A stretch of DNA of 64,000 nucleotides from Clostridium sp. E02 (GTDB taxonomy: Bacteria > Bacillota > Clostridia > Lachnospirales > Lachnospiraceae). How positions within the stretch are numbered: position 1 is the first letter of the stretch; each line of letters starts with the position of its first letter. The notes beneath the pieces are model-generated. The model was not told the DNA's origin. It made no database searches and saw nothing but the letters and a program-made list of their open reading frames with translations. Positions 8,533 to 17,477 of the stretch are shown piece after piece. Location of the stretch: the NCBI RefSeq assembly GCF_003833015.1, contig NZ_RJLQ01000004.1:62001-126000 (forward strand), given 5' to 3'. The translations under genes and the position numbers were made by a program.

Positions 8533-9591
8533 ATGAAAAAAAGATTTTTGGCAACAGTAATGACGGCGGGGTTAGTTCTTGGTATGACAGCATGCGGAGG
8601 CAGCCAGACACAGTCAACAACAGCAACAGAAACAACGAAAGCGGCAGATAGTTCTGAGGCTGCAGACACAAAGGGATCAGAAGCGGCAAGCTCACAGGCA
8701 GCAGCTTCTACCTGGAAACCAACCACCACCGTATCCATCGTGGTTCCGGCAGGAGCAGGCGGTAACACAGACCTATCCGCCCGTGTATTTGCGGAGTATG
8801 CAAAGAAAATGACAGGTGCGGATTTCATCGTGGTAAATGCCAGCGGAGCCGCAGGTTCCGTAGCAGCAAATCAGGTTCGTTCTGCAGCAGCTGACGGACA
8901 TACCTTCCTTTATGGTCACAACTTGGTAAACGTAGCCAATATTGCTGGCGTTACCGATTATAATTATACTGCATTCAAATTGGGGCCAACATTTGCACTT
9001 GACCCGGCACAGCAGCTCTATGCAAATCCGGAGAAGTATAAGACACTTGATGAGTTTATCCAGGCAGCAAAAGCAAATCCAGGCAAGTTAAAGGTCTGTA
9101 CCGAGGTAGGCGCTTATACTTATTACGAGCTGCTTGCATTTGAGAAGGTAGCGGGGATTGACCTTGATCTGGTAGACGTAGGATCTAACTCCGATAAGAT
9201 TGCAGCCATGCTTTCCGGTCAGGTAGATTTAATGCCGGGTGCATACATTAACTGTAAGGATTATCTGGAAGCAGGACAGTTTGTCTGCCTTGGAGCTCCG
9301 ACAAAAGAGCGCTATGAATTAATCAAGGATATCCCGACATTAACAGAGCAGGGCATAGATTTGGTATATCCAAACTGCGAATTTTCCTTCTATTTCCCCA
9401 AGGATACTTCTGATGATGTAATTGCGTGGTATGATGAGCTGGTTAAGAATATGACCGAGGATCCGGAAGTAAAAGAGGCAATTGCCAAGGTAGAGATGAT
9501 GCCTTACTATTTAAGCTCAGCTGATTCTGAAGTAAATGACGACAAAATTTATAATGATATTAAGCAGATCGCAGATGATCTTGCAAAATAA
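8533..9591 (+). CDS. tctC: TctC-family solute-binding lipoprotein
   Basis: A 352-residue exported binding protein. The N-terminus has a short positive region, a hydrophobic core and a lipobox-like MTAC (Cys about 21), followed by a Thr/Ala/Ser-rich linker to about residue 55. The mature part begins with the TctC/Bug pattern VSIVVPAGAGGNTD and carries VVNASGAAGSVAAN, DGHTFLYG and the domain-2 segment near VDLMPGA. It would capture a carboxylated solute, likely glucarate or galactarate given the operon, and hand it to TctA/TctB. A strong terminator follows. Confidence 0.92.
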   Translation: MKKRFLATVMTAGLVLGMTACGGSQTQSTTATETTKAADSSEAADTKGSEAASSQAAASTWKPTTTVSIVVPAGAGGNTDLSARVFAEYAKKMTGADFIVVNASGAAGSVAANQVRSAAADGHTFLYGHNLVNVANIAGVTDYNYTAFKLGPTFALDPAQQLYANPEKYKTLDEFIQAAKANPGKLKVCTEVGAYTYYELLAFEKVAGIDLDLVDVGSNSDKIAAMLSGQVDLMPGAYINCKDYLEAGQFVCLGAPTKERYELIKDIPTLTEQGIDLVYPNCEFSFYFPKDTSDDVIAWYDELVKNMTEDPEVKEAIAKVEMMPYYLSSADSEVNDDKIYNDIKQIADDLAK

Positions 9592-9609
9592 TATAATTAA
9601 TTCTTAATT

Positions 9610-9661
9610 AAAACAGCTCTGGGGCCAGTTCAATTCCGACATGGTCCCAGAGCTGTTTTTT
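9610..9661. terminator. Bidirectional terminator between tctC and lysR-type gene
   Basis: Inverted repeat AAAACAGCTCTGGG / CCCAGAGCTGTTTT, with a central GGCC..TGGT part, runs into T6 on the plus strand and into a T-run on the minus strand. It ends the plus-strand transporter operon and lies at the very end of the opposing regulator gene, so it can serve both. Confidence 0.85.
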
Positions 9662-10553
9662 AATGAAAATAGTTACTAATGTTATTGCAAAAGCATTGAC
9701 TTGCATAACTTTGAACCCAGTTCTTTCTCGTTACAAGAGTGTTGAGTCTGGTAAGCTTTGGCTCAACGGAATAGTATGCCACATGTTCCCGTTGCGCTGC
9801 ACAGGATTCACTGATAAATGTAACGCCGATTCCCATTGCCACCATGCTTCTGGTTGTGGATATGCTGTTGGTTTCACAGACTGTACTGGGGATCCAACCG
9901 GCGTTTTCCAATATCGAATCGGTGAGATAGCGGAGAGTGGAGCCTTTTTTTGATAACAGTATATTTTCATTGCCGAAATTTTCTGCAAATTCCTGGATCA
10001 GTATGGGTCTGTCCGGATTTTTTTTACAGTAAGGATGATTGATGGGAATGGAGAATAAAACCTCTTCCTCCCGGAGAATCGTTACTTGATCAGTGGAAAA
10101 GGGAGTTGTTTCATTCATAGCCATAATTCCGCAGTCAATGCTTTCTTCCAGTATCAGTCTTGTAAGTGTAGGAAGATTGGTTTCAGAGATTTCAATGGTA
10201 ATATCTGGGTATCGAACTTTGAACGAAGGAATTATATCCGTCAGCATGGCAAGACCAAACTGTGAGGTAACGCCTACCGTGATATGACCGCGGTTTTCGA
10301 TATTCTGGATGTTCTGATAGAGGACATTTTTAATGGACATGACTTCTTTCGCAGCCTCAATATAGAGAGAGCCTGCCGGTGTCAGACTTAACCGTCCTTT
10401 GCTCCGGTAAAATAATGGGGTGCCCAGCTCGGTTTCCAGCTTTGAGAGGTACTGGCTTAGGGTGGATTGTGAGACAAAAAGTTCTTCCGCGGCTTTTGTC
10501 ATGTTTTCTTTTTTGGCGATGGTCAAGATGTAGGTTAAATAGCGGGTGTCCAT
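9660..10553 (-). CDS. LysR-family transcriptional regulator
   Basis: A 297-residue protein of standard LysR length. The N-terminal winged helix-turn-helix is plain (YLTYILTIAKKENMTKAAEELFVSQSTLSQYLSKLE region, residues 5-40), followed by the linker helix and a two-lobed effector domain beginning with ITVGVTSQFG. The ATG follows AGGAGG. It lies 12 bases downstream of the GH105 gene on the same strand, with its ribosome site at that gene's end, so it may be co-transcribed with the sensor kinase operon. It also faces the aldarate transporter operon. Which of the two it controls cannot be told from sequence. Confidence 0.9.
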   Translation of the reverse strand: MDTRYLTYILTIAKKENMTKAAEELFVSQSTLSQYLSKLETELGTPLFYRSKGRLSLTPAGSLYIEAAKEVMSIKNVLYQNIQNIENRGHITVGVTSQFGLAMLTDIIPSFKVRYPDITIEISETNLPTLTRLILEESIDCGIMAMNETTPFSTDQVTILREEEVLFSIPINHPYCKKNPDRPILIQEFAENFGNENILLSKKGSTLRYLTDSILENAGWIPSTVCETNSISTTRSMVAMGIGVTFISESCAAQREHVAYYSVEPKLTRLNTLVTRKNWVQSYASQCFCNNISNYFH

Positions 10554-10565
10554 AAAAAGTGCCTC

Positions 10566-11687
10566 CTATTTTTCCAGTGCTTCGCATAAGGCAGTCAGTG
10601 CCAGCGCCTGGCCATATGCCATTGGCATGAGAAGAACGTTTTTGTAGTGATCCTTGTCCATGCCAATTCCAGTTCCTGCAGAGACATTTAATACCGTTCC
10701 GTCAGGTGCAATCTGGTTGCAGATTGCTTCTATGGCACGATCAGCCGCTGGCTGGTACGTGTGGTCAAGAATTCCAGCCTTTATCCCTTTTAAAAGGCCT
10801 GCAGCAATGGCAGATGAGCCGGAAACTTCCTCATAACTAGTTTCATCGGTGAGGACAGTGCGCCATAAACCGGAAGGAGCTTGAAGCTTTAAAAGAGCAT
10901 CGGTCTGTGATCGATAGGTGTCAATCAGAAAGGCACGAACCCCGGGACTTATCTCATCGTTACAGGTATCTAAAAACTCTACGATGCCATAGGTAAACCA
11001 GGAATTGCCTCTGCACCAGAAGATCTCACCAAAATTATCCATTTGATCAAAGCGAAAACCGTGGTGAAAAAGTCCAGTTTGTCTATCAAATAAGTATTTT
11101 ATGTGTACCAGTACCTGATGGAGGGCTTCGTCTTTCCAGATCGGATTCTTTTCCTGGTACCCCATCTTATTTAAAAACAGGACAGACATAAAGAGAGTAT
11201 CGATCCAGAGCTGCCCCTCATTTAAAGTTACCCCATCCCGGTTTCCGATTGCACTGGTTACATGCTGGAATCCATTGTCCCTTGTTTTTGGCAAATCATG
11301 GATCAGCCAGTCAGCCCGCTCTTTGCATAGAGTATGAAAGGTTTCCTTATTCTCAAAGGAGTCATACAAAAAGGACAAGGGTAGAAAAGGAGCGGTGGTG
11401 TTGATGTTTTTGGAAGGAAATCCCTTTGCTACATGACCACTGTACCAGTTTTGAAAAAATGAGAGGTATCTGTTATCATCGTAAAAATCCTGAAGTTTAT
11501 ACAACCCGTATAATCCAACTCCCTGAGGCCAGTCCCATTCTTCAATCCCAAAATCTCTTTGGATAATTCCTTTCTGAGTATCGCTTGAACTGACCGACTT
11601 ATCTTTGGCAGAATCACAGCCCCCAAGGTTCATCAGTTTTTCAACCACCAGATGAATTTTTTCAAGTAATGCTTCGTTTGTCAACAT
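10566..11687 (-). CDS. GH105/GH88-type unsaturated uronyl hydrolase
   Basis: A 373-residue cytoplasmic protein of the YteR/YesR type (alpha6/alpha6 barrel). It hydrolyses the unsaturated uronic acid that polysaccharide lyases leave at oligosaccharide non-reducing ends. Visible markers are WDWPQGVGLYGLYK (51-64), the catalytic-Asp motif WIDTLFM (Asp163), FWCRGNSWFTYGI and SGSSAIAAGLLKG. No signal peptide is present, as expected for an enzyme acting after import. It overlaps the response-regulator transcript (2-base gap) and precedes the LysR gene. A second copy is at 30192-31268. Substrate could be a rhamnogalacturonan or glucuronyl-mannose unit. Confidence 0.9.
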   Translation of the reverse strand: MLTNEALLEKIHLVVEKLMNLGGCDSAKDKSVSSSDTQKGIIQRDFGIEEWDWPQGVGLYGLYKLQDFYDDNRYLSFFQNWYSGHVAKGFPSKNINTTAPFLPLSFLYDSFENKETFHTLCKERADWLIHDLPKTRDNGFQHVTSAIGNRDGVTLNEGQLWIDTLFMSVLFLNKMGYQEKNPIWKDEALHQVLVHIKYLFDRQTGLFHHGFRFDQMDNFGEIFWCRGNSWFTYGIVEFLDTCNDEISPGVRAFLIDTYRSQTDALLKLQAPSGLWRTVLTDETSYEEVSGSSAIAAGLLKGIKAGILDHTYQPAADRAIEAICNQIAPDGTVLNVSAGTGIGMDKDHYKNVLLMPMAYGQALALTALCEALEK

Positions 11688-11689
11688 AA

Positions 11690-13225
11690 TTAGTTCTCCT
11701 TTTTTGTTTCATTTTTTGAATTTTTTAATGATTCCATATACTCCGTCGGCGGTAGCCCAGTGTAACGTTTAAATACCTGGCTAAAATATTGTGGATTGCT
11801 TCCAAACCCTACCTGACGGGCGATGTGTTTGATGTTATCGTTGTGGTAATAGGTCATGAGTCGGATCGACTCCTCCATCCGTTCTTGGTTCAAGTAATCA
11901 GAAAAGCGCATCCCTTCTTCCTTGATGAACTGTTTACTTAAATATCCCACACTGACAAATAAATAATTTTCTGCCAACCATTTTAAGGATAAATTTTCCG
12001 AATCCAAATGTTCCTGGATGTAAGATTTTAAAAGGAATATATTGGAGTTTGATTTTCGATTGTCTTTTACGTTCACTTTCTGTACCAAAACAACCTGTAA
12101 TAATTTTCGGATATCAATAACCGTTTGACAGGAATAAAGCCGTCGAAAAAAATCACTGGCAGCGTCTAAGGTTGGTTTTTCCTGTTGAGGTCCGGTCTGG
12201 AGAAATAAGCCCAAAGCTAGATTCCTTGCAGTGACAAAAGGCATGGATTCCATAAATACCGAGTCAAGCAATTGGCCTGCATGAGTCGTATCAGGTGCGG
12301 AATCAATGGAATTTATCAGTCGGCGGATCATCCAAGGAGAGGCCACATGATTCTTGATCTCATGGCTTTCCCCTGCTTCCCCAAGGAGAAGGATTCGGTC
12401 AAAACGTGAGACTTTCTGTAGGATAAACAGAAACAGTTTTTCTGTTGTATCCCGGTGAATAAATTCCGCTTCAAATGTTACGGATTGATGTGGGTAGCGG
12501 AGGTTGAGCAAAGATTTTTTAATCGTTTCCTGTGTTGCAAGGGAAGACATAGGAAAGACAAGGACCGCTGCATTTTTCACATAAAGGACAGAAAACTGAA
12601 GCGGAACACCTGCATCGTTTAGTATTTTCCTTACATCTGAAGCAAAATGAGAAATGTAAGCAATTTCTACAAAGGAACAGATACAGGCATGAAGACCGTC
12701 TTTTGGGAGTGTAAGCAGATTCTGGTATTTATGGAATACGCTTTTGAAGGAATCCTGGTGTTCCAAAAGGTCGATCATAAAGCTCTGCTCCATGGGTACA
12801 CGCAGACTTTTTAAGAAGTCTTTTTGCTGTTTTTCATGGTTTTCTTTTTCAAGAAGACGTTCCTCTCTAATAGAAATAAGTGAATCAATGAGTTCTTTTT
12901 TATCCGTAGGTTTTAAAAGATAATACCGAACTCCGAATTTCATCGCCTGTCTGGCATAATCAAAATCACTGTATCCAGAGAGTAGGACAAAAGAGATCCT
13001 GGAATCTGTCTTCATGGAACGTTCAATTAAATCAAGACCGTTTAGAATGGGCATACGGATATCAGAAATCACTACATCCGGATATTCGTCGCAGATAATG
13101 TCGTATGCTTCCATACCGTTTTTGGCAGTAGCAATCAACTGGTATCCGAATGATTCATAGTCAATCATCTTTGATAAAGCTTCTCTTATAATCTGTTCAT
13201 CGTCTACGATCAATAATCTCAGCAT
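11690..13225 (-). CDS. YesN-type response regulator, REC plus AraC helix-turn-helix
   Basis: A 511-residue protein. Residues 1-120 form a receiver domain (LLIVDDEQIIREAL, phosphoacceptor Asp in DVVISDIRMP, Lys in LLKPTDK). A middle region of about 290 residues has no recognisable fold, and the C-terminal ~100 residues are an AraC/XylS DNA-binding domain (LSLKWLAENYLFVSVGYLSKQF and the second helix pair HIARQVGFGSNPQYFSQVFKRY). An ATG is chosen 8 bases after AGGAGGT; the frame continues upstream without a ribosome site. It begins one base after the sensor kinase stop, forming a classic YesM/YesN pair for sugar-uptake operons. Confidence 0.93.
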   Translation of the reverse strand: MLRLLIVDDEQIIREALSKMIDYESFGYQLIATAKNGMEAYDIICDEYPDVVISDIRMPILNGLDLIERSMKTDSRISFVLLSGYSDFDYARQAMKFGVRYYLLKPTDKKELIDSLISIREERLLEKENHEKQQKDFLKSLRVPMEQSFMIDLLEHQDSFKSVFHKYQNLLTLPKDGLHACICSFVEIAYISHFASDVRKILNDAGVPLQFSVLYVKNAAVLVFPMSSLATQETIKKSLLNLRYPHQSVTFEAEFIHRDTTEKLFLFILQKVSRFDRILLLGEAGESHEIKNHVASPWMIRRLINSIDSAPDTTHAGQLLDSVFMESMPFVTARNLALGLFLQTGPQQEKPTLDAASDFFRRLYSCQTVIDIRKLLQVVLVQKVNVKDNRKSNSNIFLLKSYIQEHLDSENLSLKWLAENYLFVSVGYLSKQFIKEEGMRFSDYLNQERMEESIRLMTYYHNDNIKHIARQVGFGSNPQYFSQVFKRYTGLPPTEYMESLKNSKNETKKEN

Positions 13226-13226
13226 T

Positions 13227-14987
13227 TTAGACCTCCTTTTCTTTTGGAATGGTAAGAAGCACCACTGCCATATTATCATGATTATAAAAGTCAAGACTGT
13301 AACGGTCCCCGTAAAGCAATTTTAGCCTGGAGTTAATATTAACCAGCCCAACACCAGATCCTTGAGGGAGTATTTCCTTATTCTCGATTTTGTGGATTAG
13401 ATCGGATTCGAATCTTGACCCGGTATTGGATACCTCAATGTGGTAATCCGTATCATTCTCATAGATTATGACATTGATGTGGCACATCTCATCCGTATCT
13501 TCCATGGCATGTTTTAAAGCATTTTCAACCAGAGGTTGAATAGTGAGTTTGGGGACAAAGATATGGGAGATGTTCTTGGGGGCTTTTAACTGAAATTGCA
13601 GCCTGTCTTTGAACCGGATTTCCTGAATCTTAATATAATTAGTAAGAACCTCCAGTTCCTCGGATAGCAGAATGATATCCCTTTGGCCTGCAATGGATGC
13701 ACGAAATAAATTTCCCAGAGACCGAACCATTATGGAGATGTCCTCTGCCCCATATGACTGTGCCATCCAGTTTATTGTATCGAGTGTATTATATAAAAAA
13801 TGAGGGTTAATCTGCTGTTGGAGCATTTTAATCGTAGAATCCCTTAGTAGAAGCTGTTTGTCATAATTCTCATCCCGAAGAACCTTAACGCTGTGGGTCA
13901 TCTCATCAAAACTTCGGTGAAGCTGACCAATCTCATCCTTACGATTCTCGTAGTTATAACATTTTACATTACAGGCAGGAGTTTCACCGCTTCCAAAGCA
14001 TTTGATCTTTTCAATTAGGTAATCTAGATGACGGAACGTGTAACGAAAAAACAAATTGACACAGATTGCTGTAACCAAAATAATAAAGAAGGTAAATAGA
14101 ATGATTTGTATTCGAATCTGCTGAACGTGATAAAACAGGGGGTTATAATCCCTGAAATAAATATAATTCCAGCCCACATACGGAAGATAACCAGTTATGA
14201 TAAACTCTTTTTTGTGATCTAGCGTTGAAATAAGGTAGGCGTTTTCCGTTTTTGCTTGTTCCTTAATCGTCTTTTTGCTGAATTCATCGTGAAATGGGTC
14301 TGTTGGATAAATTCGGTTCTCGCCAGACATGAGAATAAATCGGGAAGTTTGTGAGGAACTCCCAGCGTTTATAAGTCCATCTTCAATCATTCGTTTCATA
14401 TCAACGGTAATGTAAAGTTTGGCCAAAGGTTTTAAACTTAAATACTTTAACTTAAGAAGGTTCCGTGCAAATACGGTATCATCCCCAGGCTCGATTCCAT
14501 AGGTCCAAATTGATTTTCCCTTCAACTGAAGAATGGTCTGGTCCAGTACCTTTCGATTGAATTTATATATGTCATTGGAACTTCCCATACAGATATTTGA
14601 ATCATCCGATAGAATTACATTGATGGTTTTGATATATTTACTTTGGTACATATAAGAATAAAGTTGTTGATAAATATCCCGTTTGGCAAGCGCACGACGG
14701 TTACTGTATGGATTATCTTCAAGAAATGTCAAATTATCCTGTATCACAGAATTACCAATCATCGTTTCGGATATTTTTTCTATCATCTGCATTTCAGATT
14801 CCAAATAAGCAGTTACATGGTTGATAGAATTGGCATTTGTACGGTATAGTTCTTCGTTGTAATGATTGGACAGAATCCTTATGCTGACAAGGAATGTGAT
14901 GCATACAGCCAGCAGAGCAAGAAGAAAAATGGTGAGTATTTTTTTGTATAAGGAAAGGTTGTTAAACCGCAATGTATATTTTCTCAT
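13227..14987 (-). CDS. YesM-type membrane sensor histidine kinase
   Basis: A 586-residue kinase. There is one N-terminal membrane helix (about 13-35), an extracellular sensing region to about 285, a second helix (about 290-312), HAMP linker, then a His_kinase domain with the phospho-His motif QQINPHFLYNTLDTINW and an HATPase domain with LTIQPLVENALKHAM (N box) and GSGVGLVNINSRL (G box). I chose the ATG preceded by AGGA with 9-base spacing; a TTG two codons earlier is too close to that site. It diverges from the ABC importer operon at 15173, which is its most likely target. Confidence 0.92.
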   Translation of the reverse strand: MRKYTLRFNNLSLYKKILTIFLLALLAVCITFLVSIRILSNHYNEELYRTNANSINHVTAYLESEMQMIEKISETMIGNSVIQDNLTFLEDNPYSNRRALAKRDIYQQLYSYMYQSKYIKTINVILSDDSNICMGSSNDIYKFNRKVLDQTILQLKGKSIWTYGIEPGDDTVFARNLLKLKYLSLKPLAKLYITVDMKRMIEDGLINAGSSSQTSRFILMSGENRIYPTDPFHDEFSKKTIKEQAKTENAYLISTLDHKKEFIITGYLPYVGWNYIYFRDYNPLFYHVQQIRIQIILFTFFIILVTAICVNLFFRYTFRHLDYLIEKIKCFGSGETPACNVKCYNYENRKDEIGQLHRSFDEMTHSVKVLRDENYDKQLLLRDSTIKMLQQQINPHFLYNTLDTINWMAQSYGAEDISIMVRSLGNLFRASIAGQRDIILLSEELEVLTNYIKIQEIRFKDRLQFQLKAPKNISHIFVPKLTIQPLVENALKHAMEDTDEMCHINVIIYENDTDYHIEVSNTGSRFESDLIHKIENKEILPQGSGVGLVNINSRLKLLYGDRYSLDFYNHDNMAVVLLTIPKEKEV

Positions 14988-15123
14988 AATCAAAATTCCT
15001 TTCTCTGATACTCGTATTATATAGTAAAATGTCGAAAATTGAAATTAAAATTCGCATAAAAATTACAAATAGCTGTTTTTTTAACCATAAAAAGCCATAT
15101 TTTAACTTTACCATTGTGAATAT

Positions 15124-15151
15124 TTGACATAAAATGTGGATATCATATAAA
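15124..15151 (+). promoter_or_regulatory. Promoter of the first ABC sugar-importer operon
   Basis: TTGACA and TATAAA are separated by 16 bases. The expected transcript start is only about 15 bases from the ATG, leaving a very short leader that holds the GGGAGG ribosome site. The operon is divergent from the sensor kinase gene, so the 185-bp gap probably also holds response-regulator sites; I found no clear repeat there. Confidence 0.6.
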
Positions 15152-15172
15152 AATCAAAAGGGAGGTTTTACA

Positions 15173-16519
15173 ATGAAAAAAAGAATATTTGCAACATCAC
15201 TGGCAGTCATTCTAGCCGCATCTTCTTTGGTGGCATGTGGGTCGAAAGCAGAATCAACACCAACCACTGCTAAGGAAGAAACTACAAAAGAAGCTTCAAA
15301 TGACAATGGAGAGACTCAGGCTACAACTGGAGATCAAGTAACGTTAAATCTCACATGGTGGGGAAACCAGACAAGAAATGATGGTACCAAAAAAGCAGTT
15401 GATCTTTACATGAAAGAGAATCCAAATGTTGATATTAAAGTAGAATTTACGGATTGGTCCGGTTACTGGGACAAACTGTCAGCTATGGCAGCAGGAGGAA
15501 ATCTTCCTGACATCATCCAGATGGATTATTCTTATTTAAACCAGTATCAAAAGAGTGGACAGCTTGCAGATCTATCCGAATATTTAACAAGTGGACTGAT
15601 TGATACCACTAACATTCCAGATAGTGTAATCGAAAGTGGTTCCATTGATGGAAAGTGTTATGCGATGAGTCTAGGAAGCAACGCACCAATGATGGTATAC
15701 GATAAAGATATTGTAGAAAAGGCAGGAGTTACCATTCCAGAACAAATGACACTGGATGAGCTATATGATATCTCCAAAACTATCTATGAAAAAACTGGCT
15801 CTAAAACACTGTTTGACGGTGGTGTGAACATGATGCAGATTGTAGCCAGAGCAAATGGATCACACTTATTTGATGAATTACAAGCAGGAAAAGAGGATTC
15901 CGTTAAATTACATTTTGAAAATGTAGAGAAATTTGCAAAAGCAGAGTTTAGTATCTCTCCAGATCTTTTAGCAGAGAAAAATCCAGATGTAGTTGAGACA
16001 AAACCGATTATAGATGGTACAACTTGGAATGATTTTGCTTTTTCCAACCAGTTTATCAGTATTAATGATACAGCAGGTAAAAATCTTGGAATCACCATGT
16101 ATCCAACATTTAAAGATGCAAAAACACAGCCAATGTATTTAAAACCAGGTCAGTTCTTCTCCATCTCTGAAACTTCACAGAAAAAAGAAGAAGCAGCTAA
16201 ATTTATTGACTGGTTTGTTAACAGCCAGGAGTGTAATGAAATCCTTCTTGCAGAAAGAGGAATTCCGGTAAGTACAGTTGTAGCAGATGCAATTAAGCCA
16301 CAAGCAGATGCAGTATCTCAGCAGATATTTGATTACATTGCTCAGGTTGGACAGATTGCAACCACAATCGATGCTCCAGATCCATCCGGGAAAGGTGAAG
16401 CGGAAGCACTTGAAAAAAACACGGTAGAAGCAATTCGTTATGGAGATGCAAACGCAGCTGAAGCAACGACTCAGTTTGTAAAGGAAGCAAAAAGAATTTT
16501 AGAAGAAGCAGCACAATAG
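15173..16519 (+). CDS. ABC sugar importer, solute-binding lipoprotein (family 1)
   Basis: A 448-residue exported lipoprotein: signal MKKRIFATSLAVILAASSLVAC with the lipid-modified Cys at 22, an acidic/Thr-rich linker to about residue 50, and then a family-1 sugar-binding fold beginning VTLNLTWWGNQTRN. Repeated aromatic residues (WSGYWDKL, YLNQYQ) suggest an oligosaccharide ligand. The start chosen is the ATG behind GGGAGG; the open frame extends 13 codons upstream without support. Two permease genes follow directly. No ATPase gene is present, so a shared MsmK-type ATPase encoded elsewhere is inferred. Confidence 0.92.
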   Translation: MKKRIFATSLAVILAASSLVACGSKAESTPTTAKEETTKEASNDNGETQATTGDQVTLNLTWWGNQTRNDGTKKAVDLYMKENPNVDIKVEFTDWSGYWDKLSAMAAGGNLPDIIQMDYSYLNQYQKSGQLADLSEYLTSGLIDTTNIPDSVIESGSIDGKCYAMSLGSNAPMMVYDKDIVEKAGVTIPEQMTLDELYDISKTIYEKTGSKTLFDGGVNMMQIVARANGSHLFDELQAGKEDSVKLHFENVEKFAKAEFSISPDLLAEKNPDVVETKPIIDGTTWNDFAFSNQFISINDTAGKNLGITMYPTFKDAKTQPMYLKPGQFFSISETSQKKEEAAKFIDWFVNSQECNEILLAERGIPVSTVVADAIKPQADAVSQQIFDYIAQVGQIATTIDAPDPSGKGEAEALEKNTVEAIRYGDANAAEATTQFVKEAKRILEEAAQ

Positions 16520-16541
16520 TTAATTTTCTGGAGGGGATAAG

Positions 16542-17471
16542 ATGAAGAACAATCAAATAGTCCCAAGAAGAAAACAATCACTGGTTCAAATCCTAAACAC
16601 ACCGAAGGTTGCAGGGTATGTATTTATCCTGCCCTTCATTATAGGATTTCTCGCTTTTTTAGCAATGCCGATGATTTTATCTTTGGGATTTTCATTCACC
16701 AGATACAACATTTTAAAGACACCGGTATTTATAGGTTTGGAAAATTACATGACTATGTTTACAGCTGATGCTAAGTTTTGGAAAGTATTTGGTGTTACCA
16801 TGTACTATGTTCTCTTTTCTGTTCCTCTCCGGCTTATTATGGCTCTTATTGTAGCGATGTTACTGGTAAAAAGCACAAAGCTATCTGGTTTTTACAGGGC
16901 GGTTTATTATCTCCCATCTATCATTGGTTCGAGTGTAGCGGTTGCAATCTTATGGAAACGAATGTTTGCAAGCGACGGTGTGATCAATGCGATATTAAGT
17001 GTATTTGGTCTTCCTTCTGATCTAGCATGGCTGGGGAGAACAGATACCGCAATATGGACACTGATTATCCTTGCTATCTGGCAGTTTGGTTCTTCTATGT
17101 TGATTTTTTTATCAGGGTTAAAGCAGATCCCATTAAATCTTTATGAGGCAGCTAGGGTTGATGGGGCAAACGGAATCCAGAGATTTTTCAAAATTACGCT
17201 TCCCATGCTGACTCCTACCATATTTTTCAACCTGATCAATCAGCTGATTAATGGTTTTATGGCTTTTACACAAAGTTATATTATAACACAAGGAAAACCA
17301 AGAAATACAACCTTATTTTATACCGTATATATGTATCAAAATTCCTTTACTTATAACAAATTAGGGTATGGATGTGCCCTGGCATGGTTCATGGTACTGG
17401 TTGTGGGTCTGTTGACTTTAGTGTTATTTAAGACACAGAAAAAGTGGGTATATTACGAAGCAGAAGGGTGA
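16542..17471 (+). CDS. ABC sugar importer permease 1 (UgpA/MalF type)
   Basis: A 309-residue inner-membrane permease with six predicted helices. The cytoplasmic EAA loop that docks the ATPase is visible as YEAARVDGANGIQRFFKITLPML near residue 204. It begins 22 bases after the binding-protein stop behind GGAGGGG and ends 6 bases before the second permease, so the three genes form one operon. Confidence 0.92.
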   Translation: MKNNQIVPRRKQSLVQILNTPKVAGYVFILPFIIGFLAFLAMPMILSLGFSFTRYNILKTPVFIGLENYMTMFTADAKFWKVFGVTMYYVLFSVPLRLIMALIVAMLLVKSTKLSGFYRAVYYLPSIIGSSVAVAILWKRMFASDGVINAILSVFGLPSDLAWLGRTDTAIWTLIILAIWQFGSSMLIFLSGLKQIPLNLYEAARVDGANGIQRFFKITLPMLTPTIFFNLINQLINGFMAFTQSYIITQGKPRNTTLFYTVYMYQNSFTYNKLGYGCALAWFMVLVVGLLTLVLFKTQKKWVYYEAEG

Positions 17472-17477
17472 TGAATT

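Noticed and set aside
13226-13294. Upstream extension of the response regulator (23 extra codons)
   Set aside because: It overlaps the sensor kinase end and the strong AGGAGGT lies just before the internal ATG, which matches the family start.
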